DNA from: Bacteroidota bacterium
Lineage (GTDB): Bacteria > Bacteroidota > Bacteroidia > Bacteroidales > Prolixibacteraceae
Assembly (NCBI GenBank): GCA_024278975.1
Contig: JAJRSD010000066.1
Span: 23,665-87,664 of the forward strand
Direction of reading: 5' to 3'
Length of the DNA: 64,000 nt
How positions within the stretch are numbered: the stretch's first letter is position 1; each line of letters opens with the position of its first letter. Below are positions 1 to 11,248 of the stretch, one piece after another. The notes under the pieces were generated by a model. The model was not told the origin of the DNA. It saw only the letters and a program-made list of their open reading frames with translations, and did not search any database. Both the position numbers and the translations under genes were made by a program.

Positions 1-1452
1 AGGATTTACTGTTAGTACCTGATTGTCTCCTGTTACGTTGTCAGAATTTAGTTTAGAGAAAGTGTATTCAGCAGTTAGCATCAAATCTTTAATTGGAGTG
101 TATTCTGCTTTTCCAAATAACCTGATTTTATCTTGCCACCGCTGAGGAATTACCTTAATTTTTTCTGCCATGGCAGGAGAATCGTAAGGTACTAATGTAC
201 CATCTTCAAATTCATGATATCCATCAGCAGGAGAAAATGGATTAAAACTAATAGCGTTTCCATACTGTCCTCTTGGAGTTTTACGATAATCGTTATTATA
301 CCTAATATCAGCAGTTACCGATAGTTTGTCAGTTAAATCAGTTTTTAAATAACTTGTAATATTGTACTTTATCTGACTATCACTGTCAGTTACAATAATA
401 CCATCTTCATTGCTATAACCAGCCGAAACGCGATAAGCAGTTTTTTCACTTCCACCCGAGAAACTAAAGTTATGAATTTGTGTAAATCCCGGATCGTTTA
501 AGAAAGCACCAATTAAATCAGTATCCACCAACGGGTATCTTAAACCATCAACAATCTCGTATCCATCAGGATATTTTTCAGGGTTTGCGCGATGATCATC
601 CAACAAATCAACCCAAGTAGGAACATCCATTCCTGTCCAGAATGCATCCAAACCCCAATCGTTTAGCGAGTGAGCAAAATCGTAAGTCGATGCCTTTTCC
701 GGAATGTCTTCAGGTTGCTTAAAACTAAATGTATTTGAATAATTAAAACGGACAGGCTGATTTTTAGCACCTTTTTTAGTTGTAATAAGAATTACACCAA
801 AAGCAGCACGAGCACCGTAAATAGAAGAGGCTGCCGCATCTTTCAAAACAGTAACCGATTCAATATCCTGTGGATTCACTTCCGATATCGAAACCGGAGT
901 GTTGTCCATTAAAACTAAAGGACTACCACCATTAATAGAGGTTGTACCCCTGATATTGAGGTTAATTCCTTCGGCTCCCGGTTGCCCTGAATTGGAAGTA
1001 ACCTGCAACCCCGGAATTGATCCTTGTAAAGCAATTGCCGCGTTGGTTATCGGTCGGTTACCTAATACTTTGTCCATTTTTACAGTTGCCGCCGCACCTG
1101 TAATATTGGCTTTTTTCTGGGTTCCGTAGCCCACTACTACAACTTCATCAATGTCCTGCGTGTCTTCTTCCAACAAAACATCAATGGTCGATTTTCCTGC
1201 GATGGCGATTTCCTGGGTAATAAACCCAATAAACGAGAAAGATAAAGCAGCATCTGAACTGCTAACTGTAATCTCGTAATTTCCATCGGCATTTGTAACT
1301 GTACCATTGGTGGTACCTTGTTCAACTACGGTTACACCGGGCAACCCCAATTGATCACTAGTAGTTACTTGTCCTTTAATTGTTACATTTTGCCCATAAG
1401 AGAGCAATCCGCAAAAAGTTAAAGCAAGTAACAATAACAGAGATTTCTTCAT
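1..1452 (-). CDS. SusC/RagA-family TonB-linked outer membrane protein, partial (3' end beyond window)
   Basis: Reverse-strand translation from ATG at 1452: MKKSLLLLLALTFCGLLSYGQNVTIKGQVT...GLPGVTVVEQGTTNGTVTNADGNYEI...EVVVVGYGTQKK...LKDAAASSIYGARAAFGVILITTKKG; CarboxypepD_reg-like plus TonB plug motifs. Missed by the ORF track because it is open at the window edge. Confidence 0.95.
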   Translation of the reverse strand, partial: MKKSLLLLLALTFCGLLSYGQNVTIKGQVTTSDQLGLPGVTVVEQGTTNGTVTNADGNYEITVSSSDAALSFSFIGFITQEIAIAGKSTIDVLLEEDTQDIDEVVVVGYGTQKKANITGAAATVKMDKVLGNRPITNAAIALQGSIPGLQVTSNSGQPGAEGINLNIRGTTSINGGSPLVLMDNTPVSISEVNPQDIESVTVLKDAAASSIYGARAAFGVILITTKKGAKNQPVRFNYSNTFSFKQPEDIPEKASTYDFAHSLNDWGLDAFWTGMDVPTWVDLLDDHRANPEKYPDGYEIVDGLRYPLVDTDLIGAFLNDPGFTQIHNFSFSGGSEKTAYRVSAGYSNEDGIIVTDSDSQIKYNITSYLKTDLTDKLSVTADIRYNNDYRKTPRGQYGNAISFNPFSPADGYHEFEDGTLVPYDSPAMAEKIKVIPQRWQDKIRLFGKAEYTPIKDLMLTAEYTFSKLNSDNVTGDNQVLTVNP

Positions 1453-1733
1453 AATTAATATAATTTAGTTTAAAATAGAAATTTTCATTCCTCTTACACA
1501 AATGTAAAACTAACTTGTATTACTTTTCGAATTGAGTATAATTGAATCATTATTGAGTACAAATTCAAAATATTAAAGCACACATCATTCGTTAATCTGC
1601 AATTATCATTCATAAACGCACATCCAAGATCAACCATGCTTACTGTTATTCTGTTGAATTCAAGCATATTAAAATCATTTTGTAATTTATTAAAAAGTGT
1701 TAAATTTGTTAACATCTCTTTTTAGTTAATTCT

Positions 1734-4700
1734 ATGAGAATAAGATTTAAAATATTTTTTTTACTCTTGCTGCTTTGGGGGCTTTTAACATCTGAAGAAG
1801 TTAAATTTTCGCATATTACAATTGAAGACGGATTGTCTCAATCGAGTGTAAAATGTATTTTTCAGGATTCAAATGGATTTCTTTGGTTTGGCACAGCTGA
1901 TGGGCTAAACAAGTATGATGGTTATAGATTTCAAACATATTACAGAAGCCCTTTAGACCCATTGTCGATTAGTGGGAATGATATTTCGTGCATTTATGAG
2001 AATCCTTATGATAGCATGCTATTAATTGGAACTCAAAATGCCGGGCTAAATATTTATAATCGTGAACATGATAATTTCTATTCATTTTCTCTTAATTCAA
2101 AATCAAAAAACAGAATTCCTTCAAACTTTATAACAGACTTAATTGTAACTGAAGATAAAACACTTTGGATTGCAACTAATTCGGGTGGATTATGCTATTT
2201 TAACAAACAAGATTCGTCTTTTATTAAACCCGGGTTTAGTAACGAAAATGGTTTTAGAACAATAAACTGTTTAGAAAAAGATGAGTATGGAAATCTTTGG
2301 CTTGGAACACCTTCCGGTTTGTATCTATGGAATTATAGCACTAAAGATAGTAGTAAAAAACCTAAAAGAGTAAGGTTTAAAGACAAAAAAACAAAACAAA
2401 GAATTACTTCATTAAGGTTTGATTTAAAAGGAAATTTATGGATTGGGACCAGAAATAATGGTCTTTTCCGATATCATCCAAAATCGAAAAAAAGCTCTCA
2501 TTTTTTACCAGATAGAAATAATATTAGTAGTGTAGCCGGACGCCGTGTTTACGATATTCTATTACGGAAAAATGGAACAATATGGATTGCTACAAATAAC
2601 GGGCTTTGCACTTATCGTGTAAAAACTCGAGACTTTGAAGTTTTTAGGAATATCCCAAACAATCAGGAATCATTAAATAACAATGTGGTTTACTCTCTTA
2701 TAGAAGACCGGGCAGGAATTATCTGGGCAGGAACATATTTAGGAGGAATAAACAAAATAGACCCAATTCAATATAGATTTGCAAAACACAATAATTTTTC
2801 TGATTTAAAAAATGGAACCAGTTCTACAAACGATATTCGATCGATTTGTATTGATGATTCGAACTCTGTTTGGCTCGGAACGTCAGATGGGTTAGTTGAA
2901 ATATTACATGGAAATGCAATTTCTACGCTTTCTGATTCGAACGCAAAAATATACTTAGCGGGTAAAACGATAGGGGCAATTATTGCCTTATCAGAAAATT
3001 TATATAGTTCAACAAATAGTGGGATTTTTTTGTTGAATAAAAATAGTAAACTTACCAATATTACAGAACAAATAGAGCTTCAAACAAACCTTTTAATTCT
3101 AAATTTTTATTCTGCAATTACCGATGAATTAAATCAAATATGGTTTACTACCGGGCAGGGATTACTAAAATACACTCCTGCTACAAATAAGTTTGAACTT
3201 TTTAATCCTGCAGGACCAGATGGTGAGCCAATTTCTTTTTTGCCACTTTCGATTAACGAAGACCAAACAGGTAAAATATGGCTTGGAACAACATACGGAG
3301 ATTTATATTCATTTGATAAATACACAAACGAATTTGAACTAATTTTATACTCTGACCCCAATAATAAACTAAAGAGTTTTACAAAGATATTTTCTTTGTG
3401 TACCTCCATACCCAATCAAATATGGTTAGGCACAAATCTTGGGCTATACAAACTCTCGACGGAAACCGGAGAAATAATTCGCTATTTAAAATCAGACGGT
3501 CTGCCAAATAATGTTATTTATGGGGTTTTAGCCGATAAAAATAAAAATATTTGGTGTAGTACTAACCGGGGAATTTCGCAATTGAATACCAAATCAGGAA
3601 CCTTTCAAAACTACACTTATAAAGATGGACTTCAAAGTAATGAATTTAATCAGAATGCATTTTTCAGAGACTCATCTGGTAAAATTTATTTTGGAGGAAT
3701 AGGCGGGCTTAACATTTTTGATCCGGAAAGTATTATTCCAAATAGTTATATTCCACAAGTTATAATTACTGGCATGGAAATTCAGTATGAAAAAGTAACT
3801 CCATTTTCGCATCCTAAAATAACAGATAAACAAATCAGTGAGATAGAAGAACTCACACTTAATTACAAACAAAACACTTTTAGTTTCGAGTTTGCAGCTT
3901 TAAGTTTTAGTCTTCCCGAAAGAAACCGATACCAATATTCGTTAACAGAGGTTGGCGAAAATGATAAATGGATATATTCAGGTAACCGAAGAATTGCTAC
4001 GTTTACGAATGTCAGTCCAGGGGAATATTATTTTAAGGTAAAAGGGTCTAATTCAGATGGAATATTCAACAAAACTGCAACTACAATCAGAATATCAATT
4101 CGCCCGCCATATTGGCAAACATGGTGGTTTAAATTATTAATTGTTTTATTAATTATTGGAACAATCTATTTTATAATTTACTATCGCATAAAGCGTATTA
4201 GCAGGCAAAAAATTATATTAAAGAAACTTGTAATTGAAAAGACAAAAACCCTTGTTAAACAAACTAAACATATAGAAAAACAGAATGATGAATTAAAGGC
4301 TATAAACGAAAAAATAAGTAACAAAAACAGTAAAATAATACAGAAGAATAAGCAACTAAACGAGCAACATATACAATTATCGAAACAGCGAGATAGTCTT
4401 TTGCAGTTGGCTGATAAAGTGAATGAAGTAAACCAAACTAAATTTCGTTTTTTTACCAGTATATCGCACGAACTCCGAACTCCATTAACACTTATAATTA
4501 GCCCATTAAAAGAGTTAATTGTAAATATTGGGAGTAGTAGCAAAAAAGAGACTACGCGCAAGCTGAATAATATTTACAACAATGCTTCAAAACTATTGCT
4601 AATTGTTAACCAACTCTTAGATTTTCGAAAAGCCGAAACAGATAATATGGAAATGTATGTTTCTAATTTCGATATAACTCCTTTTGTTCAAAAGTCAGCA

Positions 4701-6005
4701 TTTTTATTTAATGATTTACGAACCCAAAAGAACATCGATTTTAGTTTTAGTTCAACAGCAACGAACACTAAAATTTGGGCAGATAAAGACAAGTTGGAGA
4801 AAATGATCTACAACTTATTATCTAATGCTTTTAAGGCTACACAAAATGGAGGAGCAATTAGTATTCTAATTTCGGAAAGTATTGAAGAGGGAAAAAAGTT
4901 TGCAACTATCTCGCTAAAAGATAATGGTGTTGGGATTGAAAAAGATAAAATACCATTAATATTCGAACGTTTTTATCAATTAAAAAATAGCTCTAATTTG
5001 CAAAATCAAGGGAGTGGACTTGGACTTGCATTGGTGAAAAAATATGTAGAATTACATAATGGAAGTATTACAGTAGATAGTGAACTTGGTAAGGGAAGCG
5101 AGTTTATAATAAAACTCCCCACAGGCAAAAGTCATTTCGGGAAAAATGTGAAATTCGAAGAACAGAAAAGGGAAGGAAAAGAGCTGTTGATTGCAAGTAT
5201 TGGTGAATATTTGACTTCATCGTCAAAAAATTCAGAAATATCTGACGATAGGGAAAAATCGACATTGCTTTTAATTGAAGATGACAAGGATTTAAGAACT
5301 TATATGAACGAGGTTCTTTCGGAGCAATACAACATTGAAGAAGCCGGAAGTGCCAAAATGGGTATTAAATTAGCCGAAGCAAAAAAACCAGATCTTATTA
5401 TTTGCGACGTAATGTTACCTGATTCAAATGGGTTTAATGTGTGCAGAAAACTAAAATCGGAGTTTAAAACAAGTTATATTCCGGTAATATTACTCACGTC
5501 GCTTGCTGATAAAGAGAATAGAATGAATGGTATTAAAGCCGGTGCCGATGCTTACATTACAAAACCTTTTGATTTGCAACATCTTTTATTGGCAACCGAA
5601 AACCTGATTGAAGGACGTCGCATATTACATAAAAGATTCAGTTTAAGTAATTCGGGGAAAATTGAAGATTTAACGACAAATACAGGAGATCAGATTTTTA
5701 TGAAAAATGCCATGAAATATATCGAGTTAAATATTAGTAATGCCGACTTTAATGTTGAACAATTTTGTTTGCTTTTAAAGTTAAGTCAACCGCAATGTTA
5801 CCGTAAAATAAAGGCAATAACAGGGTTTAATATTTCTGAATTTATAAGAATTACAAGGCTAAAAAAAGCAGCACATCTTTTGAAATCAGGAAACTATAAA
5901 ATTAACGAAGTTGCTTATGAAACCGGATTTAACGATCCCAATTATTTTACAAAAAGCTTTACTAAAATGTTTGGAATTACACCAAGCGATTATTTGAAAT
6001 TATAA
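1734..6005 (+). CDS. Hybrid two-component system regulator (Reg_prop propeller + Y_Y_Y + HisKA/HATPase + receiver + AraC HTH)
   Basis: 1423 aa; repeated LWxGTxxGL propeller motifs, HELRTPLTLI H-box, GSGLGLALVKKYVE, receiver LIICDVMLPDSNGF, C-terminal AraC HTH (EVAYETGFNDPNYFTKSFTKMFGITPSDY). Confidence 0.97.
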   Translation: MRIRFKIFFLLLLLWGLLTSEEVKFSHITIEDGLSQSSVKCIFQDSNGFLWFGTADGLNKYDGYRFQTYYRSPLDPLSISGNDISCIYENPYDSMLLIGTQNAGLNIYNREHDNFYSFSLNSKSKNRIPSNFITDLIVTEDKTLWIATNSGGLCYFNKQDSSFIKPGFSNENGFRTINCLEKDEYGNLWLGTPSGLYLWNYSTKDSSKKPKRVRFKDKKTKQRITSLRFDLKGNLWIGTRNNGLFRYHPKSKKSSHFLPDRNNISSVAGRRVYDILLRKNGTIWIATNNGLCTYRVKTRDFEVFRNIPNNQESLNNNVVYSLIEDRAGIIWAGTYLGGINKIDPIQYRFAKHNNFSDLKNGTSSTNDIRSICIDDSNSVWLGTSDGLVEILHGNAISTLSDSNAKIYLAGKTIGAIIALSENLYSSTNSGIFLLNKNSKLTNITEQIELQTNLLILNFYSAITDELNQIWFTTGQGLLKYTPATNKFELFNPAGPDGEPISFLPLSINEDQTGKIWLGTTYGDLYSFDKYTNEFELILYSDPNNKLKSFTKIFSLCTSIPNQIWLGTNLGLYKLSTETGEIIRYLKSDGLPNNVIYGVLADKNKNIWCSTNRGISQLNTKSGTFQNYTYKDGLQSNEFNQNAFFRDSSGKIYFGGIGGLNIFDPESIIPNSYIPQVIITGMEIQYEKVTPFSHPKITDKQISEIEELTLNYKQNTFSFEFAALSFSLPERNRYQYSLTEVGENDKWIYSGNRRIATFTNVSPGEYYFKVKGSNSDGIFNKTATTIRISIRPPYWQTWWFKLLIVLLIIGTIYFIIYYRIKRISRQKIILKKLVIEKTKTLVKQTKHIEKQNDELKAINEKISNKNSKIIQKNKQLNEQHIQLSKQRDSLLQLADKVNEVNQTKFRFFTSISHELRTPLTLIISPLKELIVNIGSSSKKETTRKLNNIYNNASKLLLIVNQLLDFRKAETDNMEMYVSNFDITPFVQKSAFLFNDLRTQKNIDFSFSSTATNTKIWADKDKLEKMIYNLLSNAFKATQNGGAISILISESIEEGKKFATISLKDNGVGIEKDKIPLIFERFYQLKNSSNLQNQGSGLGLALVKKYVELHNGSITVDSELGKGSEFIIKLPTGKSHFGKNVKFEEQKREGKELLIASIGEYLTSSSKNSEISDDREKSTLLLIEDDKDLRTYMNEVLSEQYNIEEAGSAKMGIKLAEAKKPDLIICDVMLPDSNGFNVCRKLKSEFKTSYIPVILLTSLADKENRMNGIKAGADAYITKPFDLQHLLLATENLIEGRRILHKRFSLSNSGKIEDLTTNTGDQIFMKNAMKYIELNISNADFNVEQFCLLLKLSQPQCYRKIKAITGFNISEFIRITRLKKAAHLLKSGNYKINEVAYETGFNDPNYFTKSFTKMFGITPSDYLKL

Positions 6006-6017
6006 ATAAACTACCTA

Positions 6018-7556
6018 TTATTTCCCCGTTATCGCAGCCCAATCAGGAAAAACATTAACATCGATATCGAAAACCACCGTTCCCCAAAAATACATAACCA
6101 AAGTTGCGATGATTATCCCGAGTATATTCAGAAGTATTCCTGTTTTTATCATATCCTTTATTTTAATCCGGTTTGTGCCAAAAACAATTGCATTTGGCGG
6201 TGTGGCAACCGGCAACATAAATGCCAGCGAGGCTGCCAGAGTTGCGGGAATCATTAGTAACAGAGGATTAATTTTAATTGTTGTTGCAAGTCCTGCCAAA
6301 ATTGGCAGTATCATTTCGGTGGTTGCTGTATTCGATGTAAGTTCTGTTAAAATCGACATCATCGAAACATTTGCAAAAGTTAGCACAATTGGTTCTACGT
6401 TTGCCAAACCTGCCAACTGCTCTCCAAACCACACCGAAAGTCCGGATACAACAAAACCTTTTGCCAATGCAAAACCACCTCCAAATAGCAAAACAATATT
6501 CCAGGGAATTTTCTTTGCTGTCTCCCAGTTCATTATCCGTTCTCCTTTTTCGGTTTTCGATGGAATAATAAAAAGCAGCAGGGCAATAAAAATAGCAACC
6601 GTTCCGTCGTTTATATATTTGGGGTTATCGAATAATTGAGACCAACCAGGAATAACAAACAACTGAATATTGAACCCCGACCTAAAAATCCATAAAAAGG
6701 CAAGTGTTATAAAAAGTGCAAATACAATCCTCTCTTCAATTTTTGCTTTCCCCAGAGCTTTGTATTCATCTTTAAAATCATTTAACTGAACGTTCTCCCA
6801 ACTACTTTTCGGACGGTACATAAAATGAAGTAACAACCACACAGCAATAAAAAGTAAGATAGTTGCCGGCAGAGCAAAAATAAGCCAGTTGGCAAACGAT
6901 ATCTCAGGCATCCCGGGGAAAATAATACTTGTAATTCGGGCAAACGATAAGTTGGGAGGTGTACCAACCAGAGTTGCAATTCCGCCAATTGAAGCTGAAT
7001 ATGCAATCCCAAGCAACAATCCAATGGAATATTTACCCATTTTAACTTCACCCAAACTCTCTTCAAGTTTCATAATAATAGATAGTGCAATTGGCACCAT
7101 CATCATTGCAGTTGCCGTGTTCGACATCCACATCGAGAGGAACGAAGTAGCAAGCATAAATCCCAGCAATATTCTGCCCGGACTAACTCCGAAAAGCAAT
7201 AAAATTCGTAATGCAATCCGCCGGTGTAAATTCCAGCGCTCCATGGCAAATGCCATTAAAAACCCACCGATAAAAAGAAAAATAAGGTGATTAAAATACA
7301 TTGCCGAAATGGTTTTACCGTCAACTACACCAAAAAGCGGAAATAGTGCAACCGGTAAAAGTGCAGTTACCGCCAATGGAATTGCTTCGGTAATCCACCA
7401 GATTGCCATTAATAGTGCAATAGCAAAAGTATAGGTTACCTTCCTGTTTTCAGGGTCTAAGTCAGCAAAAAGGATAATTGCCAAACTAATAAGCGGTGCA
7501 ATTATTAATGCCCACTGTTGAACTTTTGTTGATTTTGTAGCGGAACTATTTTCCAT
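6018..7556 (-). CDS. DASS/SLC13 family sodium:dicarboxylate/sulfate symporter
   Basis: 512 aa, multiple TM segments; LLMAIWWITEAIPLAVTALLPVALFPLFGV, SNTATAMMMVPIALSI, ATPPNAIVFGTNRIKIKDMIKTG. Confidence 0.93.
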   Translation of the reverse strand: MENSSATKSTKVQQWALIIAPLISLAIILFADLDPENRKVTYTFAIALLMAIWWITEAIPLAVTALLPVALFPLFGVVDGKTISAMYFNHLIFLFIGGFLMAFAMERWNLHRRIALRILLLFGVSPGRILLGFMLATSFLSMWMSNTATAMMMVPIALSIIMKLEESLGEVKMGKYSIGLLLGIAYSASIGGIATLVGTPPNLSFARITSIIFPGMPEISFANWLIFALPATILLFIAVWLLLHFMYRPKSSWENVQLNDFKDEYKALGKAKIEERIVFALFITLAFLWIFRSGFNIQLFVIPGWSQLFDNPKYINDGTVAIFIALLLFIIPSKTEKGERIMNWETAKKIPWNIVLLFGGGFALAKGFVVSGLSVWFGEQLAGLANVEPIVLTFANVSMMSILTELTSNTATTEMILPILAGLATTIKINPLLLMIPATLAASLAFMLPVATPPNAIVFGTNRIKIKDMIKTGILLNILGIIIATLVMYFWGTVVFDIDVNVFPDWAAITGK

Positions 7557-7751
7557 AAAAGAGGAGTAGATTTAGTTTGTTCTTGAATAAAATTTTCAAT
7601 TCGAAAAGTAGTAAAAGTAAGTTGTTTTGACAAAGGATTTTTTTCATTATTAAAATACTGCATCTCATATTCAATAATTCTGAATCTGATTTTTAACAAC
7701 TTCACAAAAAAAAATATCTTTGGTAATTTTTTATAACCAAATTTAAATCGC

Positions 7752-10073
7752 ATGAAAAAAAGTATTTCTCTTCTATTTGCAGCAATATTTATATTATCGT
7801 TTCAAACTACTAAATCGCAAAATATGTATAAAGATTCCGGGCAACCCATTTCGAAACGAGTAAATAATCTGCTATCAGAAATGACACTTGAAGAAAAAGT
7901 TGCCCAGCTTATGATGTCGAAAAATATAATGTGGGATGAGAATGGAGATATTAAAACTTCGGAGAGTAAACCAATATTCAATAAAGGAATTGGTCTGCTG
8001 TGGTTCGACAAACAACTTGACGCAGAACGGATGGTGGAGATATATAATGCCAGTCAAAAGTTTTTAGTTGAAGAGTCGCGACTTGGAATTCCGGCACTTG
8101 TTTTTGGTGAAGGACTACATGGATTTCTTGCATCCGGTGCAACAATGTTTCCGCAAGCAATAGCAATGGCGAGTACCTGGGACACAGAATTAATCGAAGA
8201 AGTTTATACTGCTACGGCACTGGAAATGCGAAGCCGTGCCGCCAACATAGCATTTACTCCTGTAATTGGTTTGGCTCGCGACCCGCGCTGGGGCAGAACC
8301 GATGAGACTTTTGGAGAAGACCCGTTTTTAGTTGCACAGATGGGAGTAGCTGCAATAAACGGACTGCAAGGACGAAACGCTAAAATAATCGACACAAATC
8401 ATGTTGCTGCAACAGCCAAGCATTTTGTGGCTCACAGTGTTCCACAAGACGGTACTAATCGCTCGCCTGCCCACGTTTCGAAACATTCACTTTACGAAAA
8501 TTTCTTTTATCCGTTTGAATTAGCAGTAAAAAAAGCCAACGTAAAATCTGTTATGGCAACCTACCACGAAATTGACGGAACTCCAATAGTTGGGAATAAA
8601 CATCTACTAACAGAAGTACTTCGCAACGACTGGGGATTTGACGGAATGATTACTTCTGATGCCGATGCAATTAACCACATGCACGAATTACACCGTGTTA
8701 CAGCAAACAAAGCGGAATCAGCAAAAAAGGCAATTGAAGCGGGTGTCGATTTCGATTTGGCAATTTTTAAGGAGTTTTACTGTTTTCAAACTTTGCAGAA
8801 ATCGGTTGAATTGGGCGATGTTAGTGAAAAAACGCTCGACCGGGCTGTGTCAAAAGTTCTTCAACTAAAATTTGAGTTGGGTCTGTTTGAAAATCCGTAT
8901 GTTGATATTAAAAGAGTAAATGAAGTTACACACACTCAAAAACATATTGACCTTGCTTTAAAAACAGCCGAAAAAGCAATTATTATGCTGAAAAACCAAA
9001 ATAATCTGCTTCCGTTGGACGCCACAAAAATTAAAAACTTAGCAGTTATCGGAGCCAATGCTGCCGAATTGCAATTTGGTTCTTATTCGTTGGATAAAAA
9101 ATATGGTGTAAGTATTTTAGATGGATTAACTAATTATGCGCAAGGCAAATTCAACATTAATTATGCCGAAGGTTGCCGTATAACAAACGAAGTGGGAATG
9201 TGGAAACCCGAACGAAACGGGACATTAACCGACCCCGAAAAAGATAAAATTTCGATACAAGAAGCTGTTAAAGTTGCCCAAACAAGCGACGTTGCAATTG
9301 TTGTGGTTGGCGGAAATGAGTTTACTGCACGAGAAGCATGGTCGAATGAACATCTTGGAGACCGGGATGATTTGAATTTATTGGGAAGTCAGGATGAATT
9401 AGTTAAGGCAATTATAGAAACCGGGAAACCCGTTGTGGTTATTCTTATTAATGGTCGCCCACTTACTATTAACGAAATCGACAAAACAGCACCGGCTATT
9501 TTAGAGTGTTGGTATCTTGGCGAAGAAACCGGAACCGCCGTTGCAAAAACTCTTTTTGGCGATGTAAATCCCGGAGGCAAATTACCAATTACGTTTCCCC
9601 GCTCGGTTGGGCAGTTACCATACTATTACAACCATAAACCCACGGCACATTTATTACCTTATGTTTTTGTTGATAGTACTCCACTTTATCCTTTCGGTTT
9701 CGGACTCTCCTACACAACATTTACCTATTCAAATTTAAAAGTTACGCCCGAAAAAGCATCGGCCGACCAAACCATAACAATTAGCATTGATGTAAAAAAT
9801 AGTGGCAAAGTTACCGGAGACGAAATTGTTCAGTTATACATTCGCGACGATGTAAGTAGTATTACACGACCAGTGAAAGAGTTAAAAGGCTTTAAACGAA
9901 TTACACTTAAAGCCAACGAAACAAAAAATGTTAAATTTGAAATTGGTCGCGATGAATTGCAATTTTATAACATAGATATGAAACGTGTTGTTGAACCCGG
10001 TAAATTTATTGTTATGGTTGGCGGCAACTCTGAAGATGTTATAACAGCAGATTTTTCTATTGTTGAAAATTAG
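7752..10073 (+). CDS. Glycoside hydrolase family 3 beta-glucosidase-like (signal peptide, GH3 N/C domains, Fn3-like)
   Basis: 773 aa; GLARDPRWGRTDETFGEDPFLVAQMG, KHFVAHSVPQDGTNRSP, DWGFDGMITSDADAI, YPFGFGLSYTTF. Confidence 0.96.
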   Translation: MKKSISLLFAAIFILSFQTTKSQNMYKDSGQPISKRVNNLLSEMTLEEKVAQLMMSKNIMWDENGDIKTSESKPIFNKGIGLLWFDKQLDAERMVEIYNASQKFLVEESRLGIPALVFGEGLHGFLASGATMFPQAIAMASTWDTELIEEVYTATALEMRSRAANIAFTPVIGLARDPRWGRTDETFGEDPFLVAQMGVAAINGLQGRNAKIIDTNHVAATAKHFVAHSVPQDGTNRSPAHVSKHSLYENFFYPFELAVKKANVKSVMATYHEIDGTPIVGNKHLLTEVLRNDWGFDGMITSDADAINHMHELHRVTANKAESAKKAIEAGVDFDLAIFKEFYCFQTLQKSVELGDVSEKTLDRAVSKVLQLKFELGLFENPYVDIKRVNEVTHTQKHIDLALKTAEKAIIMLKNQNNLLPLDATKIKNLAVIGANAAELQFGSYSLDKKYGVSILDGLTNYAQGKFNINYAEGCRITNEVGMWKPERNGTLTDPEKDKISIQEAVKVAQTSDVAIVVVGGNEFTAREAWSNEHLGDRDDLNLLGSQDELVKAIIETGKPVVVILINGRPLTINEIDKTAPAILECWYLGEETGTAVAKTLFGDVNPGGKLPITFPRSVGQLPYYYNHKPTAHLLPYVFVDSTPLYPFGFGLSYTTFTYSNLKVTPEKASADQTITISIDVKNSGKVTGDEIVQLYIRDDVSSITRPVKELKGFKRITLKANETKNVKFEIGRDELQFYNIDMKRVVEPGKFIVMVGGNSEDVITADFSIVEN

Positions 10074-10185
10074 ACTAAACCCATAATTTTAACCCCTTAA
10101 TATAATTTTCCCCGGTCAGTAGTGATTTTAAAAGTTTGAATTTCAAATCGTTTTTGCCTAACTTGACAAAAATAAAAAAACTATT

Positions 10186-10536
10186 ATGTACAAATACAAA
10201 GCAAAAGTAGAACGAATTGTTGATGGCGATACCATTGATGTGGTTATCGATTTGGGATTTAAAATTACAACAAACCAACGAATCAGGCTTAAAGGAATTA
10301 ACACACCCGAAACTTACTCCGTTAAAAGAGGCTCGGAAGAGTACAAAAAAGGTATGTTAGCAAAAGAGTTTGTAATACAACGTATTGAAGCCAATAACAA
10401 CAAAGCAATTGTTGAGACAAACAAATACACGGGTAAATATGGTCGGTATATTGGAACTATTTGGCTTGCCGACAGTTCAACTTCGTTAAACGATGAGCTT
10501 GTTGAAAAAGGATTTGCGAAAGTTGCCAATTATTAA
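10186..10536 (+). CDS. Staphylococcal-nuclease-like (thermonuclease family) protein
   Basis: 116 aa; VERIVDGDTIDVVIDLGF...RIRLKGINTPET...YGRYIGTIWL...LNDELVEKGFAKV; no obvious signal peptide. Confidence 0.88.
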   Translation: MYKYKAKVERIVDGDTIDVVIDLGFKITTNQRIRLKGINTPETYSVKRGSEEYKKGMLAKEFVIQRIEANNNKAIVETNKYTGKYGRYIGTIWLADSSTSLNDELVEKGFAKVANY

Positions 10537-10729
10537 TCTTATTTCATTTTAAATTGAATTTTTTGTTTGATATTGAATTTTTTGTCAGGATAAATAAATC
10601 GAAACTGAGAAAGAAACACGAGTAGTTTTTAAGCTATTTGGTTTGATTGTATTATTTTCCACAGCCAACTTTGATTATTTTAAACGAGATATTACATTTG
10701 TTGCAATAAGTAATAATTATTAGAACTGA

Positions 10730-11070
10730 TTCTAAATGCGGATGATGCTGGCTCTTACGCAATTTTAATGAAAATTGAAAAGGAGGCTAAAACGTTTTCA
10801 ATTCAAACCAAGGACCAAGGAGAAGTATCTTCTAGAGAAGGTTACCGTTCTATACGAACAGAAAGTTTATAGGAAATAATGGTTTAGGTCTTCGTTCAAT
10901 ATTAAATTGGAGTGATAGTTTAAAGATAATTAGCAATGGAACAATAGTTGAATCTTTCAGAAAAAACTAAAGACTCGGGTTTCATACCATTTTTAGTGAA
11001 AAAAGACGAATAGAATTATTGAAAAAGTTTGGACTTCCTGAAAACGTAAAACTGGAGTTCTTACCTTTTT
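10730..11070 (+). pseudogene. Degenerate coding remnant, possibly HATPase-like (histidine kinase C-terminal region)
   Basis: Broken frames: DDAGSYAILMKIEKEAKTFSIQTKDQG, then GNNGLGLRSILNWSDSLKIISNGTIVESFRKN*RLGFHTIFSEKRRIELLKKFGLPENVKLEFLPF*; frameshift and in-frame stop. Confidence 0.35.
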
Positions 11071-11102
11071 GAGAAAAGATAAAATCAATTTTTAGACCCA
11101 CC
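11057..11102 (+). repeat. Imperfect direct repeat copy 1 (~46 bp)
   Basis: GTTCTTacCTTTTTGAGAAAAgatAAAATCAATTTTTAGACCCACC; matches 11249-11296. Confidence 0.75.
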
Positions 11103-11248
11103 TATATACATGAGCAAGTAATACGTTTTAATATACTTATTGATAGACAGATAAGTAGAGGGAGTTTTCATTGTTTTTTTTAGATAAATCAATATATTTT
11201 CGTTAAATTTGTAATGCATCTTCTCTCTCTCAATAAAGACAAAAAAGG

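Noticed and set aside
899-1129. Short plus-strand ORF in the left edge
   Set aside because: Lies antisense within the SusC N-terminal region, which has clear plug-domain motifs on the minus strand.
4181-4561. 126-aa minus-strand ORF rich in Phe/Cys/Leu
   Set aside because: Antisense to the coiled-coil (Lys-rich) region of the hybrid regulator; composition is explained by the complementary strand.
6109-6639. 176-aa plus-strand ORF
   Set aside because: Antisense shadow of the DASS transporter gene.
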